Part shown: one piece after another, positions 51,318 through 60,030 of the stretch
Layout of the letters: each line of letters opens with the position of its first letter
How positions within the stretch are numbered: the first letter of the stretch is position 1
Origin: PMP191F sp047602185
GTDB lineage: Bacteria > Bacteroidota > Bacteroidia > Chitinophagales > Chitinophagaceae
Direction of reading: 5' to 3'
NCBI GenBank assembly: GCA_047602185.1
Contig: JASGHY010000001.1
Span: forward strand, 4,092,001 to 4,156,000
DNA length: 64,000 nt
Notes under the pieces: generated by a model
Seen by the model: the letters and a program-made list of their open reading frames with translations, nothing else
Database searches by the model: none
Told to the model about the DNA's origin: nothing
Made by a program: the position numbers and the translations under genes

Positions 51318-52973
51318 CTACTTCACCGACACCGCAGCATCCGTAGCACCATACTCAGTAACTACAGATTGCTTCGCTTTCTTCACATCAGTATTTAATA
51401 CCTTAATGTCTTTTGAACGATCGCCCTGTACCTGCAGCAACAATTCAGCATTGTTATTGTAGATCAATTTATCGAATACAATTCCATCGCCGTTCAATAC
51501 AGATACAACAGGGTTCAGTTCTTTGGTCACCAGTTGAATATTTTTGAACTGGATGCCACTGGCTTCTTCGCAACGAATGCCCTTCTTCGCCTGCAACACC
51601 ATATTTTCAAGACGGATATTCTTCACATGCATTTCGGGCAGGCCACGTACAAAAACACCTCTTTCAGCACCGGTACAAACTACATTGGTTACTACAAAGT
51701 CGCGGAACTGGGGTGTTTCTTCTGTTACGGGCAACAATTCCACTTTAGGCAGCTCTCTTTTTTCGCCGGTCAAAGGCACAGGATCTTTCGCCATATAGTA
51801 CATATCGAACAGGATAGCTTCGCCCACAATATCCTTCATGTTGATATTATTGATATACACTTTCTCTACCACACCACCGCGGCCACGTGTTGTTTTAAAA
51901 CGCAAACCGATATCAGTTCCTATAAAAGAGCAATCACTTACATACATATTTTTTACACCACCGCTCATTTCGCTACCAATTACAAAACCACCATGCGCAT
52001 GGTACACTACGCAGTTGCGAACAATTACATCTTCAGTAGGCACATTTCTTTTACGGCCTTCTTCATCACGGCCACTTTTAATACAAATACCGTCGTCACC
52101 TACATCAAAGGTGCTGTTCTCGATCAGTACTTTTTTGCAGCTCTCCACATCAATACCATCCCCATTCTGTGCATACCAGGGATTTTTAACGTAGGCATTT
52201 CTTACCGTCAGGTTTTCGCACAGCAAGGGATGAATACACCATGCAGGAGAGTTCTGGAAAGTAACACCTTCCAGCAATATCTTTTTACAGTTGGCTAATA
52301 CCACCATATTGGGACGCAGAAAGTCCTTGATAGAATCGTAGAACTCTGGTGCTTTGTCTGCACTGATAGCGCCCGGGTTTTTAAGCTGAGAGCCTTTAAA
52401 GTTCTTTTCTGAAGGATACCAGGTGCGGTTATCAGCACTCACAATACCGCCGGAAGCCACGAGGCGTTTCCATTGTGATTCGGTGAGTTTGTCTTTTTTA
52501 ACCTGGCGCCATGCATCACCGGCACCATCAATGATACCGAAACCGGTAATGGCAATATTCTCCTGGTTTTCGGCCGACAGAGGCGATTGGTTACGCATCT
52601 GGGGCAAACCTTCCCAGTTACCCTTTACAAGGGGATATTGATTAAAATCTTCGGAGAACTGGAGTACTGCATTTTTCTGCAGGTGAAGATTTACATTGCT
52701 TTTTAACACAATAGGGCCTGTAAGCCATAAGCCCGCAGGAACCACTACTACGCCACCACCCTTTTTACTACTGGCAACAATAGCATCATTAATACTCTTT
52801 GTATTGAGGGTAACACCATCGGCTTTGGCGCCAAAGGCAGTGATCTTAATAGTATCTTTTTTGAAAACCGGTTGTTGTATAACGGGTAATTTCCATGCCG
52901 TACTACCTGTTTGCGCATAAGCCTGTCCTGCTGCCGCAGCAGCTACCATCAGAAAGGGGAGGATCTTTTTCAT
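51318..52973 (-). CDS. GH28 polygalacturonase
   Basis: A 551-residue secreted beta-helix enzyme (signal peptide MKKILPFLMVAAAAAGQAYAQ). GH28 motifs: NPWYAQNGDGIDVESCKKV (NxD), FDVGDDGICIKSG (catalytic Asp-Asp), AHGGFVIGSEMSGGV (Gly-His region) and LRFKTTRGRGG (RxK). It cleaves alpha-1,4 bonds in homogalacturonan or related pectin. I chose the ATG at 52973; a frame extension to 53087 lacks a signal-like start. A promoter with -33/-7 boxes lies ~100 bp upstream, so it starts the enzyme and uronate block of this locus. Confidence 0.94.
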   Translation of the reverse strand: MKKILPFLMVAAAAAGQAYAQTGSTAWKLPVIQQPVFKKDTIKITAFGAKADGVTLNTKSINDAIVASSKKGGGVVVVPAGLWLTGPIVLKSNVNLHLQKNAVLQFSEDFNQYPLVKGNWEGLPQMRNQSPLSAENQENIAITGFGIIDGAGDAWRQVKKDKLTESQWKRLVASGGIVSADNRTWYPSEKNFKGSQLKNPGAISADKAPEFYDSIKDFLRPNMVVLANCKKILLEGVTFQNSPAWCIHPLLCENLTVRNAYVKNPWYAQNGDGIDVESCKKVLIENSTFDVGDDGICIKSGRDEEGRKRNVPTEDVIVRNCVVYHAHGGFVIGSEMSGGVKNMYVSDCSFIGTDIGLRFKTTRGRGGVVEKVYINNINMKDIVGEAILFDMYYMAKDPVPLTGEKRELPKVELLPVTEETPQFRDFVVTNVVCTGAERGVFVRGLPEMHVKNIRLENMVLQAKKGIRCEEASGIQFKNIQLVTKELNPVVSVLNGDGIVFDKLIYNNNAELLLQVQGDRSKDIKVLNTDVKKAKQSVVTEYGATDAAVSVK

Positions 52974-53023
52974 ATGACAATTACTGGTTGAAACTAGCCT
53001 TTTTCTATACCAATATGGTACTT

Positions 53024-53038
53024 TTTGCCGTAAGGCAA
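53024..53038 (-). other. Small hairpin in the GH28 leader
   Basis: TTGCC (53025-53029) and GGCAA (53034-53038) pair around a 4-nt loop within the ~100-nt leader expected from the promoter at 53081-53110. Possible stability element only. Confidence 0.3.
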
Positions 53039-53080
53039 GACGTAGTGAAGGAACAAGTCTAAAAAGATATTTACTTCCGG

Positions 53081-53127
53081 CAAACATATTTCACCCTTTT
53101 TTTTACGCAATCGTTGCCGACAACGAT
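53081..53127 (-). promoter_or_regulatory. Promoter of the GH28-uronate block with overlapping operator-like palindrome
   Basis: On the minus strand TTG (53108-53110) and TATGTTTG (53081-53088, exact TAnnTTTG) are 19 bp apart. The -33 box is inside AACGATTGCGTAAAAAAA, an 18-nt sequence repeated at 61679-61696. Upstream, ATCGTTG (53110-53116) and CAACGAT (53121-53127) form a palindrome around the box, suited to a LacI-type repressor. Confidence 0.65.
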
Positions 53128-53355
53128 ATCAAACTGCACTACTTCAGCAACATTACATATTAATAAATGTGTTCATGACATTTATGCAGTTCTGAAGCGG
53201 AAAAAAGCCCTCCAGTCACTCCCGCCTATCTTTTGCAGCCCTGTAAGCCTGCACTTAAACAAAAACAGTTAAGTACCACCAGGTGTTCGCCAGCGGTCTT
53301 AAAATGATATCTTAAAAATTGATGGGAAAAGAGGCTGTTATAAGCAAATAGTTAA
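53128..53355. other. Spacer between GH28 promoter and SusD terminator
   Basis: About 230 bp without a gene or repeat that I can recognise. Confidence 0.4.
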
Positions 53356-53395
53356 CCAAAAGAAAGCCCACTGCACCGTTGCCGGTACAATGGGC
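53356..53395 (-). terminator. Terminator of the second SusC/SusD operon
   Basis: A ~12-bp imperfect stem between 53366 and 53395 (GCCCA...TGGGC outer part) is followed on the minus strand by a T-rich tail (53356-53365), just after the SusD stop. Confidence 0.75.
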
Positions 53396-53405
53396 AGGTT
53401 TGCTA

Positions 53406-55058
53406 CTATTGATAACCATCATTCTGTTTAAAAATGTCTTTATTGCTAACCGCGTCCAACTGGGTCTGGGGAATAGGACGCACGTTATGATAAGCCTGTA
53501 CATAAGGGGCAGCATCCGGGTTCATCGCTTTGATGCGATCTACCAGCTTGCCGGTACGTTTCAGGTCAAACCAACGCAATTGTTCACCACAAAGCTCCCG
53601 GGCTCTTTCGTCCAGTATAAAATCAAGCGTAACCTGTGCAGCCGTTACCTGCATAGCGGCTTCGCGGCCGGGTATGGCAGCCCTTGTGCGGATCACATTC
53701 AGGTAGTAAGCTGCCGAGTCGGTTTTACCGATCTTCAACTCTGCTTCTGCAGCGATCAGGTACAGTTCGGCCAGGCGTATTACAAATACATCGCGTGCGC
53801 TCTGGGCTTCAGCCAGGCTGGCGCGGGTAGAATCCTTGAACTTGCTGAGAGACACATAGAACTTACGCTGTGATGGTATGCCGCCGGTGCCATAGGTCTT
53901 GGACACATCGTAAGTAGTGTATTTTTTGCTGTTCATTTCTGCTGCTGTCAATGTCTTTTTAGAGCAGTAGCAGGCAGTATCACCTATCGGGAAATTGGTG
54001 GCCGCTTTATTTACATACCACACAGTCTGGAAAGAACCGGCATAGCGTGAATCATTTGTTTCATCAAACAGGTTCAGCAAAGAAAGTGTAGGCATATAAC
54101 GGTTAAATGGACGGCCATTGTTCAGATCGCGGATCAGGATGCTGGTATTTACCTGGTCGTACACCATCAGGAACAGCAGGTGCCCGTTGTTGGACCCGCG
54201 CGAGTGCCCGTTGGGATAGGCGGCTGTTGCCAGGTCGTTATAAGTAAGGTTGGTTGAATAGTCTACCGCCCATACCACCTCCTTATTTTTCAGGTTGCCC
54301 ATATTCCACAGGTCCACAAATTTGGGTTGCAGCACGTAACCATAATTCTTGATCACATCATTGGCCAGGCCAATTGCTTCATTGTTCTTACCGCGGGTAA
54401 GGTACATCCTTGCCAGGAATGCTTTGGCTGCACCCTGTGTTACACGGCCATAATCTGTTACCGTTTTAGGCAGGTTATTTACCGCAAACTGCAGGTCAGT
54501 AAAGATCTGGTTGTAAAAAGTATCAACCGGTGTTTTATTGGCGGTGGTTACCACTCCGTCTGTAGGCTCTGTGGTAAAATGCACACCACCCCAGGTTTCT
54601 ACAATATGCCAGTAATAAAAGGCCCTTAAAAAGCGCAGCTCACCTTCACGGGTTGCCTTTTGTGTAGCCGTATAATCGGTTACTGCATTCACTTTTGAAA
54701 TACCTACGTTGCAAAGGTTTACCGCTGCATACAGGTTGTTCCAAAGTGAAGTGAGCGCAGATGTATTATTGCCCTGCAGGTTATTGTAGGTAGATAACTG
54801 GGGATACACATCACCGGTTCCGTTTGTCCAGATATCGGTGCCCATTTCTGCTACGCTGTAGGCCTCTTCCTTTCCGTACCAGAAACGATTATAAGTATAG
54901 GCAGCATTTACCAGTGTTTCAAACCCTGCTGCATTTGTGTAAACTGTACTGGCTGTTAAGCCGCTTGGATTGTATTCGTCCAGCTTTTTGCTGCAGCCTG
55001 TTACCAGCACCGCGCCTGCTGAGGCAAATACCAATATTATAAAGAAATACTTTTTCAT
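53406..55058 (-). CDS. SusD/RagB family lipoprotein (pectin locus)
   Basis: A 550-residue lipoprotein with lipobox MKKYFFIILVFASAGAVLVTGC (Cys22). SusD features: YNPSGLTASTVYTNAAGFETLVNAAYTY, TREGELRFLRAFYYWHIVETWGGVHF, AAKAFLARMYLTRG (TPR-like) and the C-terminal FILDERARELCGEQLRWFDLKRTGKLVDR with VRPIPQTQLDAV. It should bind pectic oligosaccharides at the cell surface together with the SusC encoded 30 bp upstream. Specificity is inferred from the linked GH28, GH105 and CE8 genes. Confidence 0.95.
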   Translation of the reverse strand: MKKYFFIILVFASAGAVLVTGCSKKLDEYNPSGLTASTVYTNAAGFETLVNAAYTYNRFWYGKEEAYSVAEMGTDIWTNGTGDVYPQLSTYNNLQGNNTSALTSLWNNLYAAVNLCNVGISKVNAVTDYTATQKATREGELRFLRAFYYWHIVETWGGVHFTTEPTDGVVTTANKTPVDTFYNQIFTDLQFAVNNLPKTVTDYGRVTQGAAKAFLARMYLTRGKNNEAIGLANDVIKNYGYVLQPKFVDLWNMGNLKNKEVVWAVDYSTNLTYNDLATAAYPNGHSRGSNNGHLLFLMVYDQVNTSILIRDLNNGRPFNRYMPTLSLLNLFDETNDSRYAGSFQTVWYVNKAATNFPIGDTACYCSKKTLTAAEMNSKKYTTYDVSKTYGTGGIPSQRKFYVSLSKFKDSTRASLAEAQSARDVFVIRLAELYLIAAEAELKIGKTDSAAYYLNVIRTRAAIPGREAAMQVTAAQVTLDFILDERARELCGEQLRWFDLKRTGKLVDRIKAMNPDAAPYVQAYHNVRPIPQTQLDAVSNKDIFKQNDGYQ

Positions 55059-55088
55059 GTCCGAATAATTAATTGATGAATACTGCTG

Positions 55089-58000
55089 TTAGAAATCAAG
55101 ATTTAAGCCTGTAACAATTAATTTGGTTAATGGCCTTTCAAACGAGCCAGCACCTTCGGGATCGTAGTCTTTCACTTTAGAGAAGGTGAAGAAGTTCTTA
55201 GCACTTACATACCAACGCAATGATGAGATACGGAAACGTTTTGTAATTCTTTCAGGTACCGTATAGCCTAATGTGATGTTCCTTATTTTCAGGAATGAAC
55301 CATCCTTGTAGCCAAGTGTGGTAGCAAAAGGCATCGCAGCCCTTGATATATTGGAATTGGGGCGTGGATAATCGTTGGTAGGGTTTTCGGGAGTCCAGTA
55401 ATTTACGCTGGCGCCATTTTCGATGGCATTTGGTTCAAACTTATTAGCGTAGTCCGAAACAAATGTTTGCCCTACCCTTGCAAACAGGTAGATGTTGAAA
55501 TCGAAGTTGTGGAAAGTAATATCGTTACCAAAGCCAATGCTGTAGCGGGGTACCGCAGAGCCAATAACCTTACGGTCGTTGTTGGCGTTGATCACTTTAT
55601 CATTATCCTGGTCCTTCACACGAATATCACCGGGTTTATAGCCATAGGTCTTTGCCAGTGATGAATCAGCAGTTTGCCAGATGCCTATTTTCTCATAATC
55701 ATAGAAAGACCTTACAGGATAGCCAATGAACAGGTTATTTACAATATCGTTCTGCTTACCTACCACTTCTACTATCTTTTCCGTGTTATGCATGTAGGTA
55801 AAGGACGAAGACCATGTAAAGTTCTTCTTCTCAATATTAATGGTGCGCAATGCAACCTCTATACCATAGTTATGGGTCTTTCCGATGTTCTGCAGAATAA
55901 GCGAAGCACCTGAAGTTGCCGGCAACTGGCGGAAGAACAACAGGTCGTGCGTACGTGAATCATAATAATCCACACTCGCAGTGATCCTGTTACGCAAAAA
56001 GCCCAGGTCAACACCTGCGTTGGCAGTATTGGTAAGCTCCCATTTCAGATCGGGGTTACCTATCTGCGGGTTAAGGCCATAGGCCAGTACGCTCTGATCG
56101 TTCCATGAGTCGGGGATCAGCATTACTGCACTCTGCGTCTGGTATGGTTTTACAGCAGAGTTACCTGCCACACCATAGCTAAGGCGCAGTTTCAGATCAC
56201 TCACTACATCCTGGTTCATCATAAACGCTTCATCGCTGATGCGCCATGCTGCAGCCGCAGACGGGAAGAATGCCCAGCGGTTGTCTTTTGCCAGTACTGA
56301 AGATCCGTCTGCACGTCCTGTCAGTGTCAACAGGTACTTTCCTTTATAAGAATAGTTCAGGCGTAACGCACCAGACATCAGGTTGCTGCCAATATAATTA
56401 CTCCAGATAGCAAGGTTGGCAGGGTTGCTTCCCAAAGAGTATGCTTCCTGTGCAGCCAATAACTGTCCTGTACCCTGTGCGTAAGAGCTGTCTGTTCTGT
56501 AAGAAAGATAGCTGGTTACCGCTGTCAGATCGATGTTATGTTCGCCGATCTTTTTCTGCCAGGAGATCACGTTCTCCCAGGTAAGGTCTGTCTGTGTACT
56601 GTTCAGCACTTTGGATAATGAACCGGAAGACAAAGCCCTGTCAATAGTATTGGCTCCCAGGAAGTAGAAATTCCTGAGGCTACCATTTACAATACCCAGG
56701 TTCGAACGGATGGTCAGCTCTTTAAATGGTTTCCACTCGGCATACGCTGTTGAAAGAATGCGGGTGATGTTGAACTTGTTTACATAAGCACCGGGCAGTT
56801 CTTCCAGCAATGGGTTCACCTGGTTAGCATTACCAGGGTACTTTACCAATGTATCAGCATTGTATGGCGTATAGTAAGGAATTACCTTATTGGCAACGGT
56901 CAGGATATTATCCTGTCGCAGGTTTTGATTGTAGTAAGTTAACTGGCTGGATAAACCAACTCTGAAGTTATTGGTAATTGCCTGGTCAATATTCAGGCGC
57001 AATGTATAGCGACCTGAAAAATCATTGTTCAGCAAGCCTTTTTCCTTGAAGTAGTCAAAGGAAAAATACACTTTCGTTTTATCTGTACCGGATGAAACAC
57101 CAATATTATAATCCTGTTGAGATCCTTTGTTCAGTAACAGGCCGGGCCAGTAAGTAGAAACGCCATTGTTCACAGCATCTCTTTCAGCCTGGCTGGTAAA
57201 TACGTTGGCATCATCTGCCACAGAGTTCCATTTACCTGCTGTACGGTAAGCCTGTCTTTTAAGGTTGGCATACTCAGGCCCTGTCATTGGCTTGGGATAA
57301 CCTGCAATATCAGATACACCATAATAAGCAGAAGCCGATATTTTTACCTTTCCGCTTACTCCTTTTTTAGTGGTGATGATCACAACACCGTTTGCACCCC
57401 TTGAACCATAAATAGCAGTAGAAGAGGCGTCCTTCAGTACTTCCATTGACTGGATATCGTTAGGGTTAATATCCTGGTAATTGGTGTACTGGATCCCATC
57501 TACAATATATAAAGGGCCATTACCTGCAATAATAGAACGGTTACCACGGATCGTTACGGCTACGTTGGCGCCCGCAGCACCACTGGTACGTACAATGTCC
57601 ACGCCGGGTACTTTACCCTGCACGCTTTCCATCATATTGGCAGCGGCTACTTTTTTTACTTCATCACCTTTCAGTGATACCACAGCACCGGTAAGGTCTC
57701 TTTTCTTTACCTGTCCGTAACCAATCACCACAATGTTCTCCAGGTTTTTGGACGAGCCTACCAACGCAACGCTCACCTCAGTTTTATCGCCCACCTTTAC
57801 TTCCTGCTGGTCAAAACCAACATAGGAAAATACCAGTACATCGTTTTCTTCGGCCTGGATGGAAAACACACCTTTATCATTGGTGGTAGTGCCCCGTGAA
57901 GAACCTTTTACATTGATCGTTACGCCCGTCAAAGGCGCCCCGTTCTCATCCGTTACTTTACCGGTAATTGGTTTCAGTAATGCCAGTTTCTCTTCGTTCT

Positions 58001-58349
58001 CCTTGATCACTATCAGGTTATTTTCCATAACCATGTAAGTGAGATAAGTTTTTGCAAGCAATGCATCCAGTGTTTGCCGGATGCTGGCATTTTCTACACT
58101 AAGGACTGTTTGCTGACGAATACCGCGCAGTTGGTTATTGTAAAGAAAGCGGTAGTGGGTTTCCTTCTCGATCTGGCTGAGGATCGTTGATATTTCTGAT
58201 CTTTTGATCCTGAAATTCAACCTTTCCTGGCCAAACCCTGTAGCGGAAACATGGAGTGAAAACACAAGCAACAAAAACGTTGTCAGCTTCATAATAAGCA
58301 ATACGTTAGACAGCAACGGGCTTTTGTAGCCCGTTTGAAAAATTTTCAT
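55089..58349 (-). CDS. SusC/RagA TonB-dependent transporter with STN domain (pectin locus)
   Basis: A 1086-residue transporter: signal peptide (MKLTTFLLLVFSLHVSATGF following an ~19-residue N-terminal extension, so the start at 58349 or at the Met ~57 bp later are both possible), STN domain (~45-115), CarboxypepD-reg-like domain (~128-212, ITGKVTDENGAPLTGVTINV), plug (GPLYIVDGIQY, LKDASSTAIYGSRGANGVVIITTKKG) and barrel ending ...VTGLNLDF. The STN domain links import to the FecR encoded 127 bp upstream. It would import oligogalacturonides or rhamnogalacturonan fragments. Confidence 0.95.
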   Translation of the reverse strand: MKIFQTGYKSPLLSNVLLIMKLTTFLLLVFSLHVSATGFGQERLNFRIKRSEISTILSQIEKETHYRFLYNNQLRGIRQQTVLSVENASIRQTLDALLAKTYLTYMVMENNLIVIKENEEKLALLKPITGKVTDENGAPLTGVTINVKGSSRGTTTNDKGVFSIQAEENDVLVFSYVGFDQQEVKVGDKTEVSVALVGSSKNLENIVVIGYGQVKKRDLTGAVVSLKGDEVKKVAAANMMESVQGKVPGVDIVRTSGAAGANVAVTIRGNRSIIAGNGPLYIVDGIQYTNYQDINPNDIQSMEVLKDASSTAIYGSRGANGVVIITTKKGVSGKVKISASAYYGVSDIAGYPKPMTGPEYANLKRQAYRTAGKWNSVADDANVFTSQAERDAVNNGVSTYWPGLLLNKGSQQDYNIGVSSGTDKTKVYFSFDYFKEKGLLNNDFSGRYTLRLNIDQAITNNFRVGLSSQLTYYNQNLRQDNILTVANKVIPYYTPYNADTLVKYPGNANQVNPLLEELPGAYVNKFNITRILSTAYAEWKPFKELTIRSNLGIVNGSLRNFYFLGANTIDRALSSGSLSKVLNSTQTDLTWENVISWQKKIGEHNIDLTAVTSYLSYRTDSSYAQGTGQLLAAQEAYSLGSNPANLAIWSNYIGSNLMSGALRLNYSYKGKYLLTLTGRADGSSVLAKDNRWAFFPSAAAAWRISDEAFMMNQDVVSDLKLRLSYGVAGNSAVKPYQTQSAVMLIPDSWNDQSVLAYGLNPQIGNPDLKWELTNTANAGVDLGFLRNRITASVDYYDSRTHDLLFFRQLPATSGASLILQNIGKTHNYGIEVALRTINIEKKNFTWSSSFTYMHNTEKIVEVVGKQNDIVNNLFIGYPVRSFYDYEKIGIWQTADSSLAKTYGYKPGDIRVKDQDNDKVINANNDRKVIGSAVPRYSIGFGNDITFHNFDFNIYLFARVGQTFVSDYANKFEPNAIENGASVNYWTPENPTNDYPRPNSNISRAAMPFATTLGYKDGSFLKIRNITLGYTVPERITKRFRISSLRWYVSAKNFFTFSKVKDYDPEGAGSFERPLTKLIVTGLNLDF

Positions 58350-58377
58350 ACTTTAGTATTCTTATGGGTTAACAATC

Positions 58378-58395
58378 TATCCCGCAAGCGGGATA
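58378..58395 (-). other. Perfect hairpin in the SusC leader
   Basis: TATCCCGC (58378-58385) and GCGGGATA (58388-58395) form a perfect palindromic hairpin ~30 bp before the SusC start. There is no T-run, so it is more likely an mRNA-stability or attenuation element than a terminator. Confidence 0.45.
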
Positions 58396-58475
58396 ATGAC
58401 ACGCAAATTTTTAACCTGTAGCATAACGGGGAATGCGCCAACATTCTCCGTTTCTTTTGCTAGTCCGGCAACAGG

Positions 58476-59561
58476 TTATCCAGGTGATTTAATATATATT
58501 TCATTGCCTTGAATTTCGAAATTGAATGGTACCGCTGCCTGTAATGCAGTAAATGCCTGCTCTACCGTTTCATTTTCCAGTGAACCATTGAACACCAGTT
58601 TTTTAGCTCCTTCATCACGAAACCGGATACTGATATTATACCAGCGCTCCAGCTTTATCGCCAGTTCTTCAAAATCATCTCCGCGAAATTCTAACCGGTT
58701 ATAGATCCATGCGGTCTCAAACCGCTCATTTTCATGTAAACTGCTATCCAGTATTTCTATGTGTGCACTTGCCAGTGCCAGCGGTTGTGTTTTTTTAACA
58801 GCCGAAGGCGCTAATTCAGCAGGAGGCAGGGTTTTAGGCAGCACGATCTTTTGATTGGGGTGCAAATAGATCGGTTGCAGACCATTGCCGTTCTTTCTTG
58901 TTATCTGCACCAAACCTCTCAGCAAAGTAGTTTCGGTGTTTTTATCTTCAGGGTAAGATTTTACATTAAAGGCTGTGCCCAGTACAGTAATATTAAGATC
59001 ACCCGCATGAACAATAAATGGCTTCTCAGGCTGCTTGATAACATCAAAATATGCTTCACCCTGTAGTGTCACCTCGCGGTAACGACCGGCAAAGCCACGG
59101 TCGTAATAAATATGAGAACCGGCATTCAGCCATACCGTTGACCCGTCAGGAAGGATTGTTCTTGTTTTACTGCCACGTTGCGCTACTATTTCATCTGATG
59201 AGCTATTGGCAGCCGTATTGCGCCAGTAACTAAATGCCCATATGCTGATTGAAATACCTGCCAGCACGGCCGCCCAGCGATAGACCTTTTTCCATTGCAC
59301 TATGCTGGTACGGGAAGTGCCCGTTTCTTCCATATAGGCCTCATTGGCCGACAGCTGTAATATATGATTGATCTTTTCTGATTCTTCCGCTTCATCCTCA
59401 GCCGGTTGCACAGGTTTCCACAGCCGGTGCAGCAACTCATACTGCTGCGACAGGCCGGGCTGTTGTTGCAATGCCTGCATCAACTCCCGCCCTTCTTCAG
59501 GGGTTGCATCGCCACTGAGATTGCGCGATATCAGAAACCATATCCTTTCCGGAGTATCCAT
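58476..59561 (-). CDS. FecR family anti-sigma factor (pectin locus)
   Basis: A 361-residue membrane anti-sigma factor. N-terminal cytoplasmic helices (~1-85), one membrane helix (~88-108, WAAVLAGISISIWAFSYW), FecR domain (RGSKTRTILPDGSTVWLNAGSHIYYDRGFAGRYREVTLQGEAYFDVIKQPEKPFIVHAGDLNITVLGTAFNVKSYP) and C-terminal DUF4974-like region (YNRLEFRGDDFEELAIKLERWYNISIRF). It should control the FecI-like sigma at 60785-61387, but here an unrelated plus-strand gene and repeat DNA lie between the two, so they cannot form one operon. Confidence 0.95.
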   Translation of the reverse strand: MDTPERIWFLISRNLSGDATPEEGRELMQALQQQPGLSQQYELLHRLWKPVQPAEDEAEESEKINHILQLSANEAYMEETGTSRTSIVQWKKVYRWAAVLAGISISIWAFSYWRNTAANSSSDEIVAQRGSKTRTILPDGSTVWLNAGSHIYYDRGFAGRYREVTLQGEAYFDVIKQPEKPFIVHAGDLNITVLGTAFNVKSYPEDKNTETTLLRGLVQITRKNGNGLQPIYLHPNQKIVLPKTLPPAELAPSAVKKTQPLALASAHIEILDSSLHENERFETAWIYNRLEFRGDDFEELAIKLERWYNISIRFRDEGAKKLVFNGSLENETVEQAFTALQAAVPFNFEIQGNEIYIKSPG

Positions 59562-59634
59562 GCCGATGGTACTTTACACCAATAGGACAGGCGTTTTTAA
59601 AGCAGCCATTAAAGGAAATGAAAGATTTTTTTTA

Positions 59635-59790
59635 GGTTACCGGATACCAGTTACAGGATCCCGGATCTCAATATTTCAGGTTTCAGGATTTCTGACTGCA
59701 CCCTGTTTTTCTTGTGCCTTGTCTCTTCAACCTTGTGCCTTAACTTATAACCTACAACTTAAAACTTACAACCTGTTTTAGCAACCACGG
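59635..59790 (+). repeat. Degenerate heptad repeat array
   Basis: CCTTGTC, TCTTCAA, CCTTGTG, CCTTAAC, TTATAAC, CTACAAC, TTAAAAC, TTACAAC follow at exact 7-bp steps (59718-59773). It starts directly after the FecR upstream region. Confidence 0.8.
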
Positions 59791-59815
59791 ACTTACCCCG
59801 GCCGATACATGGAGC

Positions 59816-59881
59816 GCTGATACAGGATAGATACAGCAATGATACAGCCAAGCTATAGCAAAGTCCCCGTTTTATCCCCTG
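59816..59881 (+). repeat. Six-unit degenerate array with 11-bp period
   Basis: Successive 11-mers GCTGATACAGG, ATAGATACAGC, AATGATACAGC, CAAGCTATAGC, AAAGTCCCCGT, TTTATCCCCTG. The first four share GATACAG at an 11-bp step; the last two resemble the CCC-containing units of 12639-12759. Confidence 0.65.
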
Positions 59882-59914
59882 TTTAGATCAAACCAATAGC
59901 TTTTGCGGTTTCCC

Positions 59915-59955
59915 CGCGTTAGGCGTTAAGCATTAGGCGTTGGGCGTTTTTCACT
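59915..59955 (+). repeat. GCGTTAG heptad stretch
   Basis: GCGTTAG, GCGTTAA, GCATTAG, GCGTTGG, GCGTTTT run at 7-bp steps (59919-59953), the same units as at 51281-51315. Confidence 0.75.
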
Positions 59956-60030
59956 TTTCTTTAGCACCCCGCCTTTAGTCAGCATTGATCTGCTGATGGT
60001 TTTCATCATTCCACCCAAAGCCATTACCAT

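Noticed and set aside
52974..53087. N-terminal extension of the GH28 protein
   Set aside because: The added residues (MFAGSKYLFRLVPSLRLALR...) would hide a clean signal peptide and overlap the expected transcript leader; the ATG at 52973 fits better.
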